A stretch of 34,363 nucleotides of DNA, taken from positions 1 through 34,363 of the forward strand of contig JAXHVB010000113.1 of NCBI GenBank assembly GCA_034189125.1. Direction: 5' to 3'. The DNA is from UBA5862 sp002408105. GTDB taxonomy: Bacteria > Pseudomonadota > Gammaproteobacteria > Pseudomonadales > UBA5862. Shown piece by piece: positions 7,211 through 15,203 of this stretch; the first letter of the stretch is position 1; each line of letters opens with the position of its first letter. The position numbers and the translations under genes were made by a program. The notes under the pieces were generated by a model. It searched no databases. It saw nothing but the letters and a program-made list of their open reading frames with translations, and was not told where the DNA came from.

Positions 7211-8167
7211 ATGGCCCTAGATCTGGCAAGCACCCTATTTCTTCAGCAAATGCAGGACAGCGGCCGACAGCCGATGCAGTCCGGCACTCCCGACGAGGCG
7301 CGCGCCGCGAGCGCCGCCATGGTGGAGCTCCTGGGGCCAGCTCCGCCCATGGCACGGGTCAGCGACCACCAGGTCACCAGCCCCGATGGGGCCAGCTTCG
7401 CCCTGCGTGTCCTGGTGCCAATTGAGTCGCCACGGGGGGTCATCATCTATTACCACGGTGGTGGCTGGGTGATCGGCTCGATGGAGCAGAGCGACACCGT
7501 CGCCCGCAAGCTGGCCGAGCGCACCAGTTGCGCGGTGGTGGTTCCCGACTACCGCCTGGCGCCGGAACACCGGTACCCTGCAGCCGTTGAAGACGCCTAT
7601 GCAACGCTCGAATGGACTGCGAGTCGGCTCGATGAATTCGGCGGGCCACAGGGCAAGCCCCTGCCGCTGATTGTTTCTGGCGACAGCGCCGGGGGCAACC
7701 TGGCCGCTGTGGTTGCCCGCCGCGCCCGGGACGCACAGGGCCCGGACATCGCGCTGCAGGTGCTGATCTACCCCGTCACCGACGCGAATTTCGACCAACC
7801 GTCGTACCTGGCGCCGGAAAACCAGACCTTCCTCGAACGCGAAACCATGGTCTGGTTCTGGGACCACTACCTGCCCGAGGTGGAGCGCCGCGCAGAACCG
7901 GACGCCTCGCCCCTGCAGGCGGAGGACCTATCCAAGCTGCCACCTGCAGTGGTCCTGACCGCAGAGCATGACGTGCTGCGGGATGAGGGCGAAGCCTACG
8001 CCCGGGCCCTTGAGCAGGCCGGGGTCCCGGTTGATTTCCGCCGCCACCCGGGCCAAATCCACGGCTTTTTTACCCTGCTGATGTTGCCGGGCAGCGAAGC
8101 AGGGTTCCAGCAGGTGGTAAAGGCCGTCAAGGCCTGCCTCTACCAGGCCCATGCGGCGGACCAATAG
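7211..8167 (+). CDS. Alpha/beta hydrolase, HSL-type esterase (fold-3 family)
   Basis: 318-residue carboxylesterase/lipase of the hormone-sensitive-lipase family. The oxyanion motif HGGGW (82-86), the nucleophile elbow GDSAGG (157-162, Ser159), Asp254 in the TAEHDVLRDEG stretch and His284 in QIHGF complete the catalytic triad. No signal peptide is seen, so it is cytosolic. ATG 7211 has AGG at 7200-7202; a GTG at 7202 is less likely. A Baeyer-Villiger monooxygenase follows 61 bases downstream on the same strand. Such pairs typically convert a ketone to an ester or lactone that the hydrolase then opens. That role is inferred from context and the substrate is unknown. The pair interrupts the usual nusB-thiL neighbourhood. 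Confidence 0.9.
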   Translation: MALDLASTLFLQQMQDSGRQPMQSGTPDEARAASAAMVELLGPAPPMARVSDHQVTSPDGASFALRVLVPIESPRGVIIYYHGGGWVIGSMEQSDTVARKLAERTSCAVVVPDYRLAPEHRYPAAVEDAYATLEWTASRLDEFGGPQGKPLPLIVSGDSAGGNLAAVVARRARDAQGPDIALQVLIYPVTDANFDQPSYLAPENQTFLERETMVWFWDHYLPEVERRAEPDASPLQAEDLSKLPPAVVLTAEHDVLRDEGEAYARALEQAGVPVDFRRHPGQIHGFFTLLMLPGSEAGFQQVVKAVKACLYQAHAADQ

Positions 8168-8228
8168 ACACCGAAGGGGCACAACAACCACCCGATGACC
8201 CACAACGAAGGGAAGGGAGCACAGGACC

Positions 8229-9893
8229 ATGAGCGCATCCAGACCGCAACCGAGCGCCACCGCCAAACAAGTCGATGCCGTGGTGATCGGAGCCGGATTC
8301 TCCGGCATGTACATGCTGCACAAGCTTCGCGACCAATTGGGGTTGTCCGTCCAGGTGATTGAGCGCGCCGCTGAAGTCGGGGGCACCTGGTACTGGAACC
8401 GCTACCCCGGGGCGCGCTGCGACTCGGAAAGCTACATCTATTGCTTTTCGTTCAACGACGACCTGCTGCAGGAATGGGAATGGAGTGGAAAGTACCCTGA
8501 GCAGCCTGAAATCCTTCGGTACTTGAATTTCGTCGCCGACCGGCTGGACCTTCGGCGCAACATCGCGTTTGACACCTCGGTGGAGTCCGCCCACTACAAC
8601 GAAGCCAACAACAGCTGGAAAGTGACCACCAGCGATGGCGAGCACTTCCAAGCCCAATACCTGATCACCGGGATCGGTTGCCTGTCGACCGGGCAGGTGC
8701 CCAAGATCCCTGGACTCGATCAGTTCGCCGGGCAGTGGTACCACACTGGCGCCTGGCCCCATGAGGGCGTGGATTTCAGCGGCAAGCGCGTGGGGGTCAT
8801 TGGCACAGGGTCGAGTGGCGTGCAGTCGATCCCGGTGATTGCAGCGCAGGCCGACCACCTCACCGTGTTTCAACGCACTCCGCAGTTCACCGTCCCCGCC
8901 CGCCACGAGACGGTCGACAAGGCCTACCTCGACGACATCAAGGCCAATTACGGCGACATCTGGGAGATTGCCCGCAATTCTTACGGCGGTTACCCCTACC
9001 ACCGCGGCGAAGAGTCCGCCCTGGCAGTCAGTGACGAAGAACGGGAAGCCCGCTACGAAGCGGCCTGGCAGCGCGGCGGATTCCGTTTTTTCTCGGTGTT
9101 CAACGACATCAGCCTCGACCGACGCGCCAATGACACGGCGTCCGAGTTCATTCGTCGCAAGATTCGGGCAATCGTGAAGGACCCGGATACGGCGGAAAAG
9201 TTGATGCCGACAGACTACCCCTTTGCCGCCAAGCGCCCACTGATCGACACCGACTACTTCGAGACCTACAACCGCGACAACGTGGAGCTGGTGGACATCC
9301 GCCACTGCCCCATCGAAACCATCACCGAACGCGGGGTGCGCACGGCTGACGGCACTGAACATCCGGTGGACATTCTGGTGTTCGCCACCGGGTTCGATGC
9401 CATGACCGGTTCATTCTTCAACATCGACATCCGCGGGCGCGGCGGGGTGAGTCTGCGTGACGCCTGGGCCGAGGGACCAAAAAGCTACCTCGGCCTTGCC
9501 GTGCACGGGTTCCCCAACCTGTTCACCATCACCGGCCCCGGCAGTCCCTCGGTGCTGTGCAACATGCCCGTGTGCATCGAGCAGCACGTGGAATGGATCG
9601 CCGACCTCATCGCCCACGCCAAGGCCCAAGGCATCACACAGATCGAAGCAGAGCCAACTTCCCAAGAAGACTGGGTGCGCCATGTCAATGAGATCGCCGC
9701 GATGACGCTCTTCGTCCAGGCCGATTCTTGGTACCTCGGTGCCAACATCCCAGGAAAACCCAGGGTCTTCATGCCATACCCAGGGGGCATGGGCAATTAC
9801 CGGATCAAGTGTGACGAAGTGGCAGCCAGCGGCTACCCCGGCTTTTCGTTGCTGGGGCCCTCAGCACCCGAACCGCGGACCGCAACCGGCTGA
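8229..9893 (+). CDS. Flavin-containing Baeyer-Villiger monooxygenase
   Basis: 554-residue type I Baeyer-Villiger monooxygenase that inserts one oxygen next to a ketone using FAD, NADPH and O2. The FAD Rossmann motif GAGFSG is at 21-26. The family fingerprint FxGxxxHxxxWP is exact: F166-A-G-Q-W-Y-H172-T-G-A-W176-P. The NADPH Rossmann motif GTGSSG is at 192-197. The length is typical of cyclohexanone/phenylacetone-type enzymes. AGGA precedes ATG 8229. It lies 61 bases after the esterase gene and is presumably co-transcribed with it, giving a ketone-to-lactone-to-hydroxyacid module. No dehydrogenase or regulator is adjacent, and the true substrate cannot be read from the sequence. Confidence 0.94.
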   Translation: MSASRPQPSATAKQVDAVVIGAGFSGMYMLHKLRDQLGLSVQVIERAAEVGGTWYWNRYPGARCDSESYIYCFSFNDDLLQEWEWSGKYPEQPEILRYLNFVADRLDLRRNIAFDTSVESAHYNEANNSWKVTTSDGEHFQAQYLITGIGCLSTGQVPKIPGLDQFAGQWYHTGAWPHEGVDFSGKRVGVIGTGSSGVQSIPVIAAQADHLTVFQRTPQFTVPARHETVDKAYLDDIKANYGDIWEIARNSYGGYPYHRGEESALAVSDEEREARYEAAWQRGGFRFFSVFNDISLDRRANDTASEFIRRKIRAIVKDPDTAEKLMPTDYPFAAKRPLIDTDYFETYNRDNVELVDIRHCPIETITERGVRTADGTEHPVDILVFATGFDAMTGSFFNIDIRGRGGVSLRDAWAEGPKSYLGLAVHGFPNLFTITGPGSPSVLCNMPVCIEQHVEWIADLIAHAKAQGITQIEAEPTSQEDWVRHVNEIAAMTLFVQADSWYLGANIPGKPRVFMPYPGGMGNYRIKCDEVAASGYPGFSLLGPSAPEPRTATG

Positions 9894-9912
9894 GCCAGCG
9901 CAATATGGGTGC

Positions 9913-9943
9913 AGTGAGCTGTCCTTCCCCCGACAGCTTCACT
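9913..9943 (+). terminator. Strong near-palindromic hairpin after the monooxygenase gene
   Basis: AGTGAGCTGTC (9913-9923) pairs with GACAGCTTCACT (9932-9943), with a single bulged base and an 8-base loop. It starts 20 bases after the monooxygenase stop and ends 52 bases before thiL. No T-run follows, so it may be a weak terminator, an RNA-stabilising 3' structure, or a protein-binding palindrome. Confidence 0.4.
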
Positions 9944-9995
9944 ACCATGGGTGTCTGGCGTCTGCGCGCACGCGCCCTGAAGTTGGAGTCACCTG

Positions 9996-10961
9996 CTGGA
10001 CGAATTCGCCCTCATCGAAGCACACTTCGCCGCGTTGCCCGTGGCCGCTCGCGGCGCCCACCCTGTACCGGGCATCCGCCTCGGGATCGGTGACGACTGC
10101 GCCCTGATCGATCCGGATCCCAAGCACCACCTGGCAGTCTCGACCGACAGCCTGCTTCCTGGCGTCCATTTTCTCGAGACCACCGGCGCCGAGGACATCG
10201 GCTGGCGCGCTTTGGCGGTCAACCTCAGCGACCTTGCCGCCATGGGGGCAACCCCCCGCTGGTTCACCCTGGCGCTGACACTGCCGACCCCGGATCCGCA
10301 CTGGCTGACCGCTTTCGGGGCCGGCCTTGCGGCCTGCGCGGGGGAGGCAGACCTGCATTTGGTCGGTGGCAACCTTGCCCGTGGCGCGCTGAACATCACC
10401 ATACAGGTCGCCGGTTCAGTGCCCTTCGGTGCCCCTCTGCTGCGCAGCGGGGCCGCCAGCGGAGACCGGCTCTGCGTCACCGGCAGCTTGGGCGAAGCAG
10501 CCGCCGGACTCGCGCTGTGCCGCGGTGACCTCGACTTGCCCGACCCCCTCGCCGCGCGCCTGCGCAGGCGGTATTCACGCCCAGTGCCGCAGTTGCCAGC
10601 AGGCCAGGCCCTGCGGCGATTGGCGAGTGCTGCCATCGACCTCTCCGATGGCCTTTGTGGCGACCTCGGGCACCTGGAAGCGGCGAGCGGTGTGGGCTTC
10701 GACGTGGCCGTCGAAGCCTTGCCCATTGCCGACGACCTGGTCCGCGCCGTGGGCCGCGAGCAGGCCCGCAGCTGGGCCCTTCACCAGAGCGACGACTATG
10801 AGTTGCTGTGCACCGTTCCCGAGGAACACTGGCAGCAAGCCCGAGCCCGCTGCGCCGAGGTCGGCGTCAGGCTAACGCCGATTGGCACCGCAGTGGCAGG
10901 GGCAAGCCGCTGGCGCGGGATCAAGGCCCCCGCGGCCAGCTCCGGGTACCGGCACTTCTGA
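9996..10961 (+). CDS. thiL: Thiamine-monophosphate kinase, apparent CTG start
   Basis: ThiL phosphorylates thiamine monophosphate to the active cofactor TPP with ATP. From CTG 9996 it is 321 residues, close to the usual 320-325. The conserved N terminus (M)DEFALIEAHF is followed by the metal-binding LGIGDDCAL (about 29-37), STDSLLPGVHF, NLSDLAAMGA and DLSDGLCGDLGHL. The frame is closed by TGA at 9978-9980 and holds no ATG, GTG or TTG before TTG 10035, which would delete the conserved EFxLI..HF segment. GGAG at 9985-9988 lies 7 bases before CTG 9996. A CTG start, or a sequence error or frameshift near the start, is therefore implied. The stop overlaps the ATG of a mini-ORF. Confidence 0.9.
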   Translation: MDEFALIEAHFAALPVAARGAHPVPGIRLGIGDDCALIDPDPKHHLAVSTDSLLPGVHFLETTGAEDIGWRALAVNLSDLAAMGATPRWFTLALTLPTPDPHWLTAFGAGLAACAGEADLHLVGGNLARGALNITIQVAGSVPFGAPLLRSGAASGDRLCVTGSLGEAAAGLALCRGDLDLPDPLAARLRRRYSRPVPQLPAGQALRRLASAAIDLSDGLCGDLGHLEAASGVGFDVAVEALPIADDLVRAVGREQARSWALHQSDDYELLCTVPEEHWQQARARCAEVGVRLTPIGTAVAGASRWRGIKAPAASSGYRHF

Positions 10962-11026
10962 TGCAGGCGCGAATCAACTGCCTGTGCGCCGCCCCACCGG
11001 GCATGCAAAGAGCAACCCGACAGTGA
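10961..11026 (+). CDS. 21-codon mini-ORF bridging thiL and pgpA
   Basis: This short frame begins with an ATG that overlaps the thiL stop (TGATG at 10959-10963). It ends with a TGA that overlaps the proposed pgpA GTG start (GTGA at 11023-11026). The peptide (MQARINC... to ...RATRQ) resembles nothing I know. Its geometry suggests a translational-coupling relay that carries ribosomes from thiL to pgpA, not a functional protein. No separate Shine-Dalgarno is needed for re-initiation. It could also be chance. Confidence 0.3.
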   Translation: MQARINCLCAAPPGMQRATRQ

Positions 11027-11526
11027 GCCCGAGCGTGGAAGCCCGAACGCGCCCATCGGCGCGCATATTGCTTGATCCGCGCATGGCCTATGCCATGGTT
11101 CTCGGCAGCGGCTTGGTGCCGCGGGCGCCAGGGACCATGGGCTCCATCGTTGCCTTGCCGCTGTGGTACCTGTTGGCGCCGCTGTCCCCGGTCAGCTACT
11201 TCAGCGCCCTGGCCCTGCTGTTTGCACTGGGGGTCGTCTGTGCGCGCCATGCCGAGTACCGACTGGGCCGCAAGGACCACCCGGGGATTGTTTGCGATGA
11301 AGTGGTGGGGCTCTTGCTGGCATGCGCCAGCTTGCCTCAGGACTGGCTGTGGGGTCTCTGCGGGTTGGTGCTTTTTCGCGTGTTCGACATCGCCAAGCCC
11401 TGGCCCATCCGGTGGCTGGAGCACCGGTTCGGCCCAGGCTGGGGAGTCATGGTGGATGACCTGATGGCGGGGCTCTACGCGCTGCTGCTGTTACTGGGCA
11501 TGCAACTCGCTGTGCCGCTGCTGTAA
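11023..11526 (+). CDS. pgpA: Phosphatidylglycerophosphatase A
   Basis: Inner-membrane phosphatase that dephosphorylates phosphatidylglycerophosphate in phospholipid synthesis. From GTG 11023 it is 167 residues, close to the E. coli protein. Family motifs are GSGLVPRAPGTMGS near the N terminus, IVCDEVVG in the middle, and a C-terminal KPWPIRW and GVMVDDLMAG segment with conserved acidic residues. At least three hydrophobic membrane segments are visible. The start is weakly marked and may be reached by coupling through the mini-ORF that ends on it. An ATG at 11083 would remove conserved residues. The thiL-pgpA order is standard. Its last 36 bases overlap the convergent GldG-like gene. Confidence 0.93.
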   Translation: MSPSVEARTRPSARILLDPRMAYAMVLGSGLVPRAPGTMGSIVALPLWYLLAPLSPVSYFSALALLFALGVVCARHAEYRLGRKDHPGIVCDEVVGLLLACASLPQDWLWGLCGLVLFRVFDIAKPWPIRWLEHRFGPGWGVMVDDLMAGLYALLLLLGMQLAVPLL

Positions 11527-13461
11527 ACGCAGTGCGCGGCGGCGGAAAACATGCCACACCGCCACACCCAACACCAGCAGCACGGGCACGGCCAAGTAAT
11601 TGATCGCCTTGATCCAGGCACCGAGGCGTTCGATGTCTTCATTCAGTTGGTGCTGTACCTGGCGCAGCTGCTTGCGAATCTCCAGGCGCTGCTCCATGAA
11701 GCGCTCAAGTTCCGCTTCCTGGTCCTCGCTCAACTCCGAGACTTCGGTGCCCTGCTTGGCGGCCTCTAGCTCGGCCATGCGGGTTTCTGTTTCCTGCAGC
11801 TGCTGCTGAAGGGTCTGCTGCGTCGACCGCAATCGCTGCTCTGCATCACGCTGCAGTGCGTTCACCACCTCGAACGGCCGGTAAAACCGCCCCCGGGCCC
11901 GGATACCGATGAGGTCACTGTTTCCGCTGAGGTTGTCCACCGCGTTGGCGAGAAAGTCACCGTTGTCCGCGAACGGGCTGCCGATGCGCTGGCCGAACAG
12001 CTCGCGCACCGTGATCCAAAGGCGGTCGGTCAATACATCCGTATCAGCCACCACCAGGATGTTCGCTGGCGCTTGGGAAGCCGCAATGTGGGGCAATACT
12101 GGAGCGGCATCCGCTTGGTCTGTCGCTTCCTCTGCGGTCTCTTGGGCGGCATCGCCTTCGTCCGCGGCAGGTTCGGTTTCCCCGCTGGCATCCTCCGGCT
12201 CCGGGGGCGGTGGCCCGTCAGGGAACGCGGTCTGTAGTTCCCCGTGCAGCCGCGCCGCCACCGTATAACGCTCGCCGGTCGGCTCAAACTCCGCGTACAG
12301 GGCCTCGGGATTTTCCAACATCGCGAACTGCTCGGCGGACGTGGTCATGGCCTGGGCGCTTGACTGGACCAGCGGCGTGAACTGCATCCGACCGGCGCCG
12401 GTCGGGCGCAGCACCCCCGGGGTACCAAACAGGAGGTATTCGAGCCGGGCAGTGACAACGTCATCGCCGTTGATCGCATCACCTTCGAAGCCCAGGATCG
12501 CCGGGTGACGCTGTGCCGGGCGGTCTGGGCCCATGTTGACGGTCAGGGCATAGCGGTCATCCAGCAGCACCTGGTCCGCGGGCATCTCGACACCCCAGTG
12601 GATTAACAACTCCGGAAGGTTCGAGGCCGCATCGCCAAGGCCTGGCATGCCCTGGGTGGCCGCCGCAGCATGGGGATCGAGAAACAGCATCAGGTTGCCA
12701 CCGCGCAGCACGAACTGATCGATCGCATAGCGGCTCTTGTCGGTCAGGTTCTGAGGGTGCACCAGCAGGAGCAGGTCGATTTCAGCGGGGTCGATGGAGG
12801 CGATGTCAACGCCAAGGTCCCTCAACTCAAACAGTTGCTGAAGCTGGGTGAACGCCATCCATGGGGGGGTTTGGCGGCGCGCCATGAAGTCAAAGCCACC
12901 AAGAACGTCGATGTTGCTGACCAGGCCAATGACCGGCTGGCGACCGCGGCTCAGGCCATACAGCAGTTTGCCAAGGTCATACTCCAGGAACTCTTCGCGC
13001 TCAGGGGTAAAGAACGGAACCAGCTCCCGCTGTCCCTCCGCGTTCTCGGCCGCCAACCCGAAGTAGATTTCCTTGCCGGACGCGCCTGCGCGGATGGTGC
13101 CAAGACCCATCTCGTTCGCGCGGTCTTCAGCGGGCGAGAAGGGTTCAGGGTCAATCACCTCCAGGGTCACGGCGTCGCTGATGCGCGCGTACTCTTCGAG
13201 CAACTCGCGCACGCGTTTGGCATAGGCGCGCACGAAGGGCAGGTCGCTTGACTCGCTGTCGGAAAAAAACAAGTACAGGGTGACCGGTTGCTCCAGGTTG
13301 CGCACCAGGTTGCGGGTACCGGGGGAGAGCGAGTACAGATTTTCTTCGGTCAGGTCGACCCGGACGTTTGGGACTGCACGGTCAATCAACACATTCAGGA
13401 CCGCCACCACCACAGCCAGCAGCAGCAGGCCAACACCAGAATAGAAGGAACCAATACGCAT
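11491..13461 (-). CDS. GldG-like ABC transporter auxiliary protein (membrane anchored, extracytoplasmic)
   Basis: 656-residue protein of the GldG/ABC-type auxiliary family. An N-terminal membrane helix (7-26) is followed by a large domain (about 30-410) with the characteristic LSPGTRNLVRNL and LLLVHPQNL stretches. Then come an acidic Pro/Glu/Ala linker (about 415-455), a second small domain, a long coiled coil (about 533-612) and a C-terminal membrane helix (about 619-638). It is the third gene of an ATPase-permease-GldG operon, 4 bases after the permease stop. In gliding Bacteroidetes GldG belongs to the motility machinery; in proteobacteria the role of this exporter is unknown. A DUF4340 gene often follows in related operons. 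Here pgpA converges and overlaps the 3' end by 36 bases. Confidence 0.85.
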   Translation of the reverse strand: MRIGSFYSGVGLLLLAVVVAVLNVLIDRAVPNVRVDLTEENLYSLSPGTRNLVRNLEQPVTLYLFFSDSESSDLPFVRAYAKRVRELLEEYARISDAVTLEVIDPEPFSPAEDRANEMGLGTIRAGASGKEIYFGLAAENAEGQRELVPFFTPEREEFLEYDLGKLLYGLSRGRQPVIGLVSNIDVLGGFDFMARRQTPPWMAFTQLQQLFELRDLGVDIASIDPAEIDLLLLVHPQNLTDKSRYAIDQFVLRGGNLMLFLDPHAAAATQGMPGLGDAASNLPELLIHWGVEMPADQVLLDDRYALTVNMGPDRPAQRHPAILGFEGDAINGDDVVTARLEYLLFGTPGVLRPTGAGRMQFTPLVQSSAQAMTTSAEQFAMLENPEALYAEFEPTGERYTVAARLHGELQTAFPDGPPPPEPEDASGETEPAADEGDAAQETAEEATDQADAAPVLPHIAASQAPANILVVADTDVLTDRLWITVRELFGQRIGSPFADNGDFLANAVDNLSGNSDLIGIRARGRFYRPFEVVNALQRDAEQRLRSTQQTLQQQLQETETRMAELEAAKQGTEVSELSEDQEAELERFMEQRLEIRKQLRQVQHQLNEDIERLGAWIKAINYLAVPVLLVLGVAVWHVFRRRALRLQQRHSELHAQ

Positions 13462-13465
13462 CTGT

Positions 13466-14206
13466 TCAAGCCGCCTGGGATTTTTTCAGTTCGATCACGA
13501 TGGCAGTGGCAAGCAACCAGCCGGAAATCATCAGCACGAAAAACAGCAGGTCGCTCAAATCCAGGACCCCGCGACTGATGGCATTGAAGTGGGTAATGAA
13601 ACTCAGTGCAGCAATGGCGTCGACCAAGGCCACGGGCGCCCAGGATTCGAAGAAGTCCAGCACCAAAGGAAACCCCGAAACCACGAACACAAAGCAGGTC
13701 ACCAAGCTCAAAATGAACGCAACGACCTGGTTGGCGCTGACCGCGCTCATGCAAGAGCCGATCGCCAAAAAGGCACCGGCCATCAACCAACTGCCGAGGT
13801 AGCTGGCAACCACCACGCCGTTGTCCGGTTCACCCAGGAAGTTGACGGTGAGCCAGATCGGGAAGGTCAACGCCAGGGCGATTCCGGTGAACAGCCAGGC
13901 CGCGAGAAACTTGCCAAGCACAGCCTCGCCAAGGCGCAGCGGCAGGGTCAGCAGCAACTCGATGGTGCCGGACTTGCGCTCTTCGGCCCACAGCCGCATG
14001 CCGATTGCAGGAATCAAGAACAGATACAGCCAGGGGTGGTAGGTGAAAAACGGCAGCAAGTCGGCCTGACCCACCTCATAAAACCCCCCCAGACTGAAGG
14101 TGAACAGGTTGCTCATCAACAGAAAGATGACGATGAACACGTACGCCAAAGGGGTGGAGAAATAGCTCCCCAACTCGCGGCGGCAGAGGATCCAAGCGCG
14201 GTTCAT
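13466..14206 (-). CDS. ABC-2 type permease, GldF-like
   Basis: 246-residue integral membrane permease with about six hydrophobic helices and the short amphipathic N-terminal segment (ILCRRELGSYFSTPLAYVF) typical of ABC-2/GldF proteins. RLWAEERKSGTIELLLTLPL, near residue 71, is the family hallmark between helices 2 and 3. The start ATG overlaps the ATPase stop by one base (TAATG), so the two are translationally coupled and probably form one transporter. The GldG-like subunit follows after 4 bases. The transported substrate is unknown. No residues look abnormal. Confidence 0.9.
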   Translation of the reverse strand: MNRAWILCRRELGSYFSTPLAYVFIVIFLLMSNLFTFSLGGFYEVGQADLLPFFTYHPWLYLFLIPAIGMRLWAEERKSGTIELLLTLPLRLGEAVLGKFLAAWLFTGIALALTFPIWLTVNFLGEPDNGVVVASYLGSWLMAGAFLAIGSCMSAVSANQVVAFILSLVTCFVFVVSGFPLVLDFFESWAPVALVDAIAALSFITHFNAISRGVLDLSDLLFFVLMISGWLLATAIVIELKKSQAA

Positions 14207-15141
14207 TAGGCCGCCTCCACGCTGTCGGTGTGCGTCAAGGAACGGAACACGTCGTCGAGGTGGCCTTGCTCCACGTACATCTCCTCGGCCTGGATGCCGG
14301 CCTGGTCAAGACACTGCTTGACCTCGCCCAGCAGTGTCTTGCCTGGCGTCGGGACCACCACGAGAAATTCACCGGCTGCGTCCCACTCCACCCGTTCGAC
14401 GCCCGGCAACTGCGCCAGGCGCGCCGTGGGCACCCTGGGATCTGCGCAACGCACCCGCACCGCGCCGTGGTAGACCGAACGGGCCGCCAACTCCGCGGGG
14501 GTGGCATCGGCGACCAACCGCCCTCCCGCAATCACGATGACCCGTGAACACAGGGCGGAAACTTCCTCGAGGATGTGGGTCGAGATGATCACGATCTTGT
14601 CGTCCGACAGGTTCTGGATCAGCCGGCGCACCTGGTGCTTCTGGTTCGGGTCCAACCCATCGGTCGGCTCATCGAGAATCAACACACGCGGATCGTGGAT
14701 GAGGGCCTGGGCCAGAGCGACCCGGCGCTTGAACCCCTTGGAGAGCTGCTCAATGCGTTTGCTGAGCACCGATTCCAACTCCAGCGCCGCCACCATGGCA
14801 TCGACCGCGGCTGCGCGGCGCGATTTTGGAATCCCGCGCACCGCTGCAATGAACTTCAGGAACGCCAGGGTGCGCATGTCGCCGTAGGCCGGCGCGCCCT
14901 CGGGCAAATAGCCAATGGCGGCTTTCGCTGCGAGCGGCTCGGCCCAAACGTCCTGACCAAACATGGACACCGTGCCCAAGGTTGGTGCAAGAAAACCCGC
15001 CATCATCTTCATGGTGGTCGACTTTCCTGCCCCGTTCGGGCCAATAAAGCCCAGCACCTCACCGGGCTGCAGCCGAAAGGACACCCCCTTGACTGCCTCG
15101 AAGGCTCCGAAGGATTTGTGCAGGTTGTCCACCTCGATCAT
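14206..15141 (-). CDS. ABC transporter ATP-binding protein, GldA-like
   Basis: 311-residue ATPase subunit. Walker A GPNGAGKST lies at about 34-42, the signature LSKGFKRRV at about 133-141, and Walker B VLILDEPTDGLDP at about 153-165, followed by the switch His in IISTHIL. The LSKGF signature and the extra C-terminal domain (about 215-311) are usual in GldA/CcmA-like exporters of the ABC-2 class. I start at ATG 15141, with GAGGG upstream; an in-frame GTG at 15147 is an alternative. It is the first gene of the operon and is preceded by a good candidate promoter at 15204-15232. It should energise the GldF-like permease and GldG-like subunit encoded downstream. Confidence 0.93.
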   Translation of the reverse strand: MIEVDNLHKSFGAFEAVKGVSFRLQPGEVLGFIGPNGAGKSTTMKMMAGFLAPTLGTVSMFGQDVWAEPLAAKAAIGYLPEGAPAYGDMRTLAFLKFIAAVRGIPKSRRAAAVDAMVAALELESVLSKRIEQLSKGFKRRVALAQALIHDPRVLILDEPTDGLDPNQKHQVRRLIQNLSDDKIVIISTHILEEVSALCSRVIVIAGGRLVADATPAELAARSVYHGAVRVRCADPRVPTARLAQLPGVERVEWDAAGEFLVVVPTPGKTLLGEVKQCLDQAGIQAEEMYVEQGHLDDVFRSLTHTDSVEAA

Positions 15142-15203
15142 TGCCACTCACCCTCTGCTGCAGCGCAGAATGCTTGCGAATTCCGCCGTAAAAATCGTTC
15201 GCA

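Noticed and set aside
8127..9362. Long open frame antisense to the monooxygenase gene (411 codons)
   Set aside because: It is a by-product of high GC and codon bias. It shows no family motifs, while the opposite strand has the full Baeyer-Villiger fingerprint.
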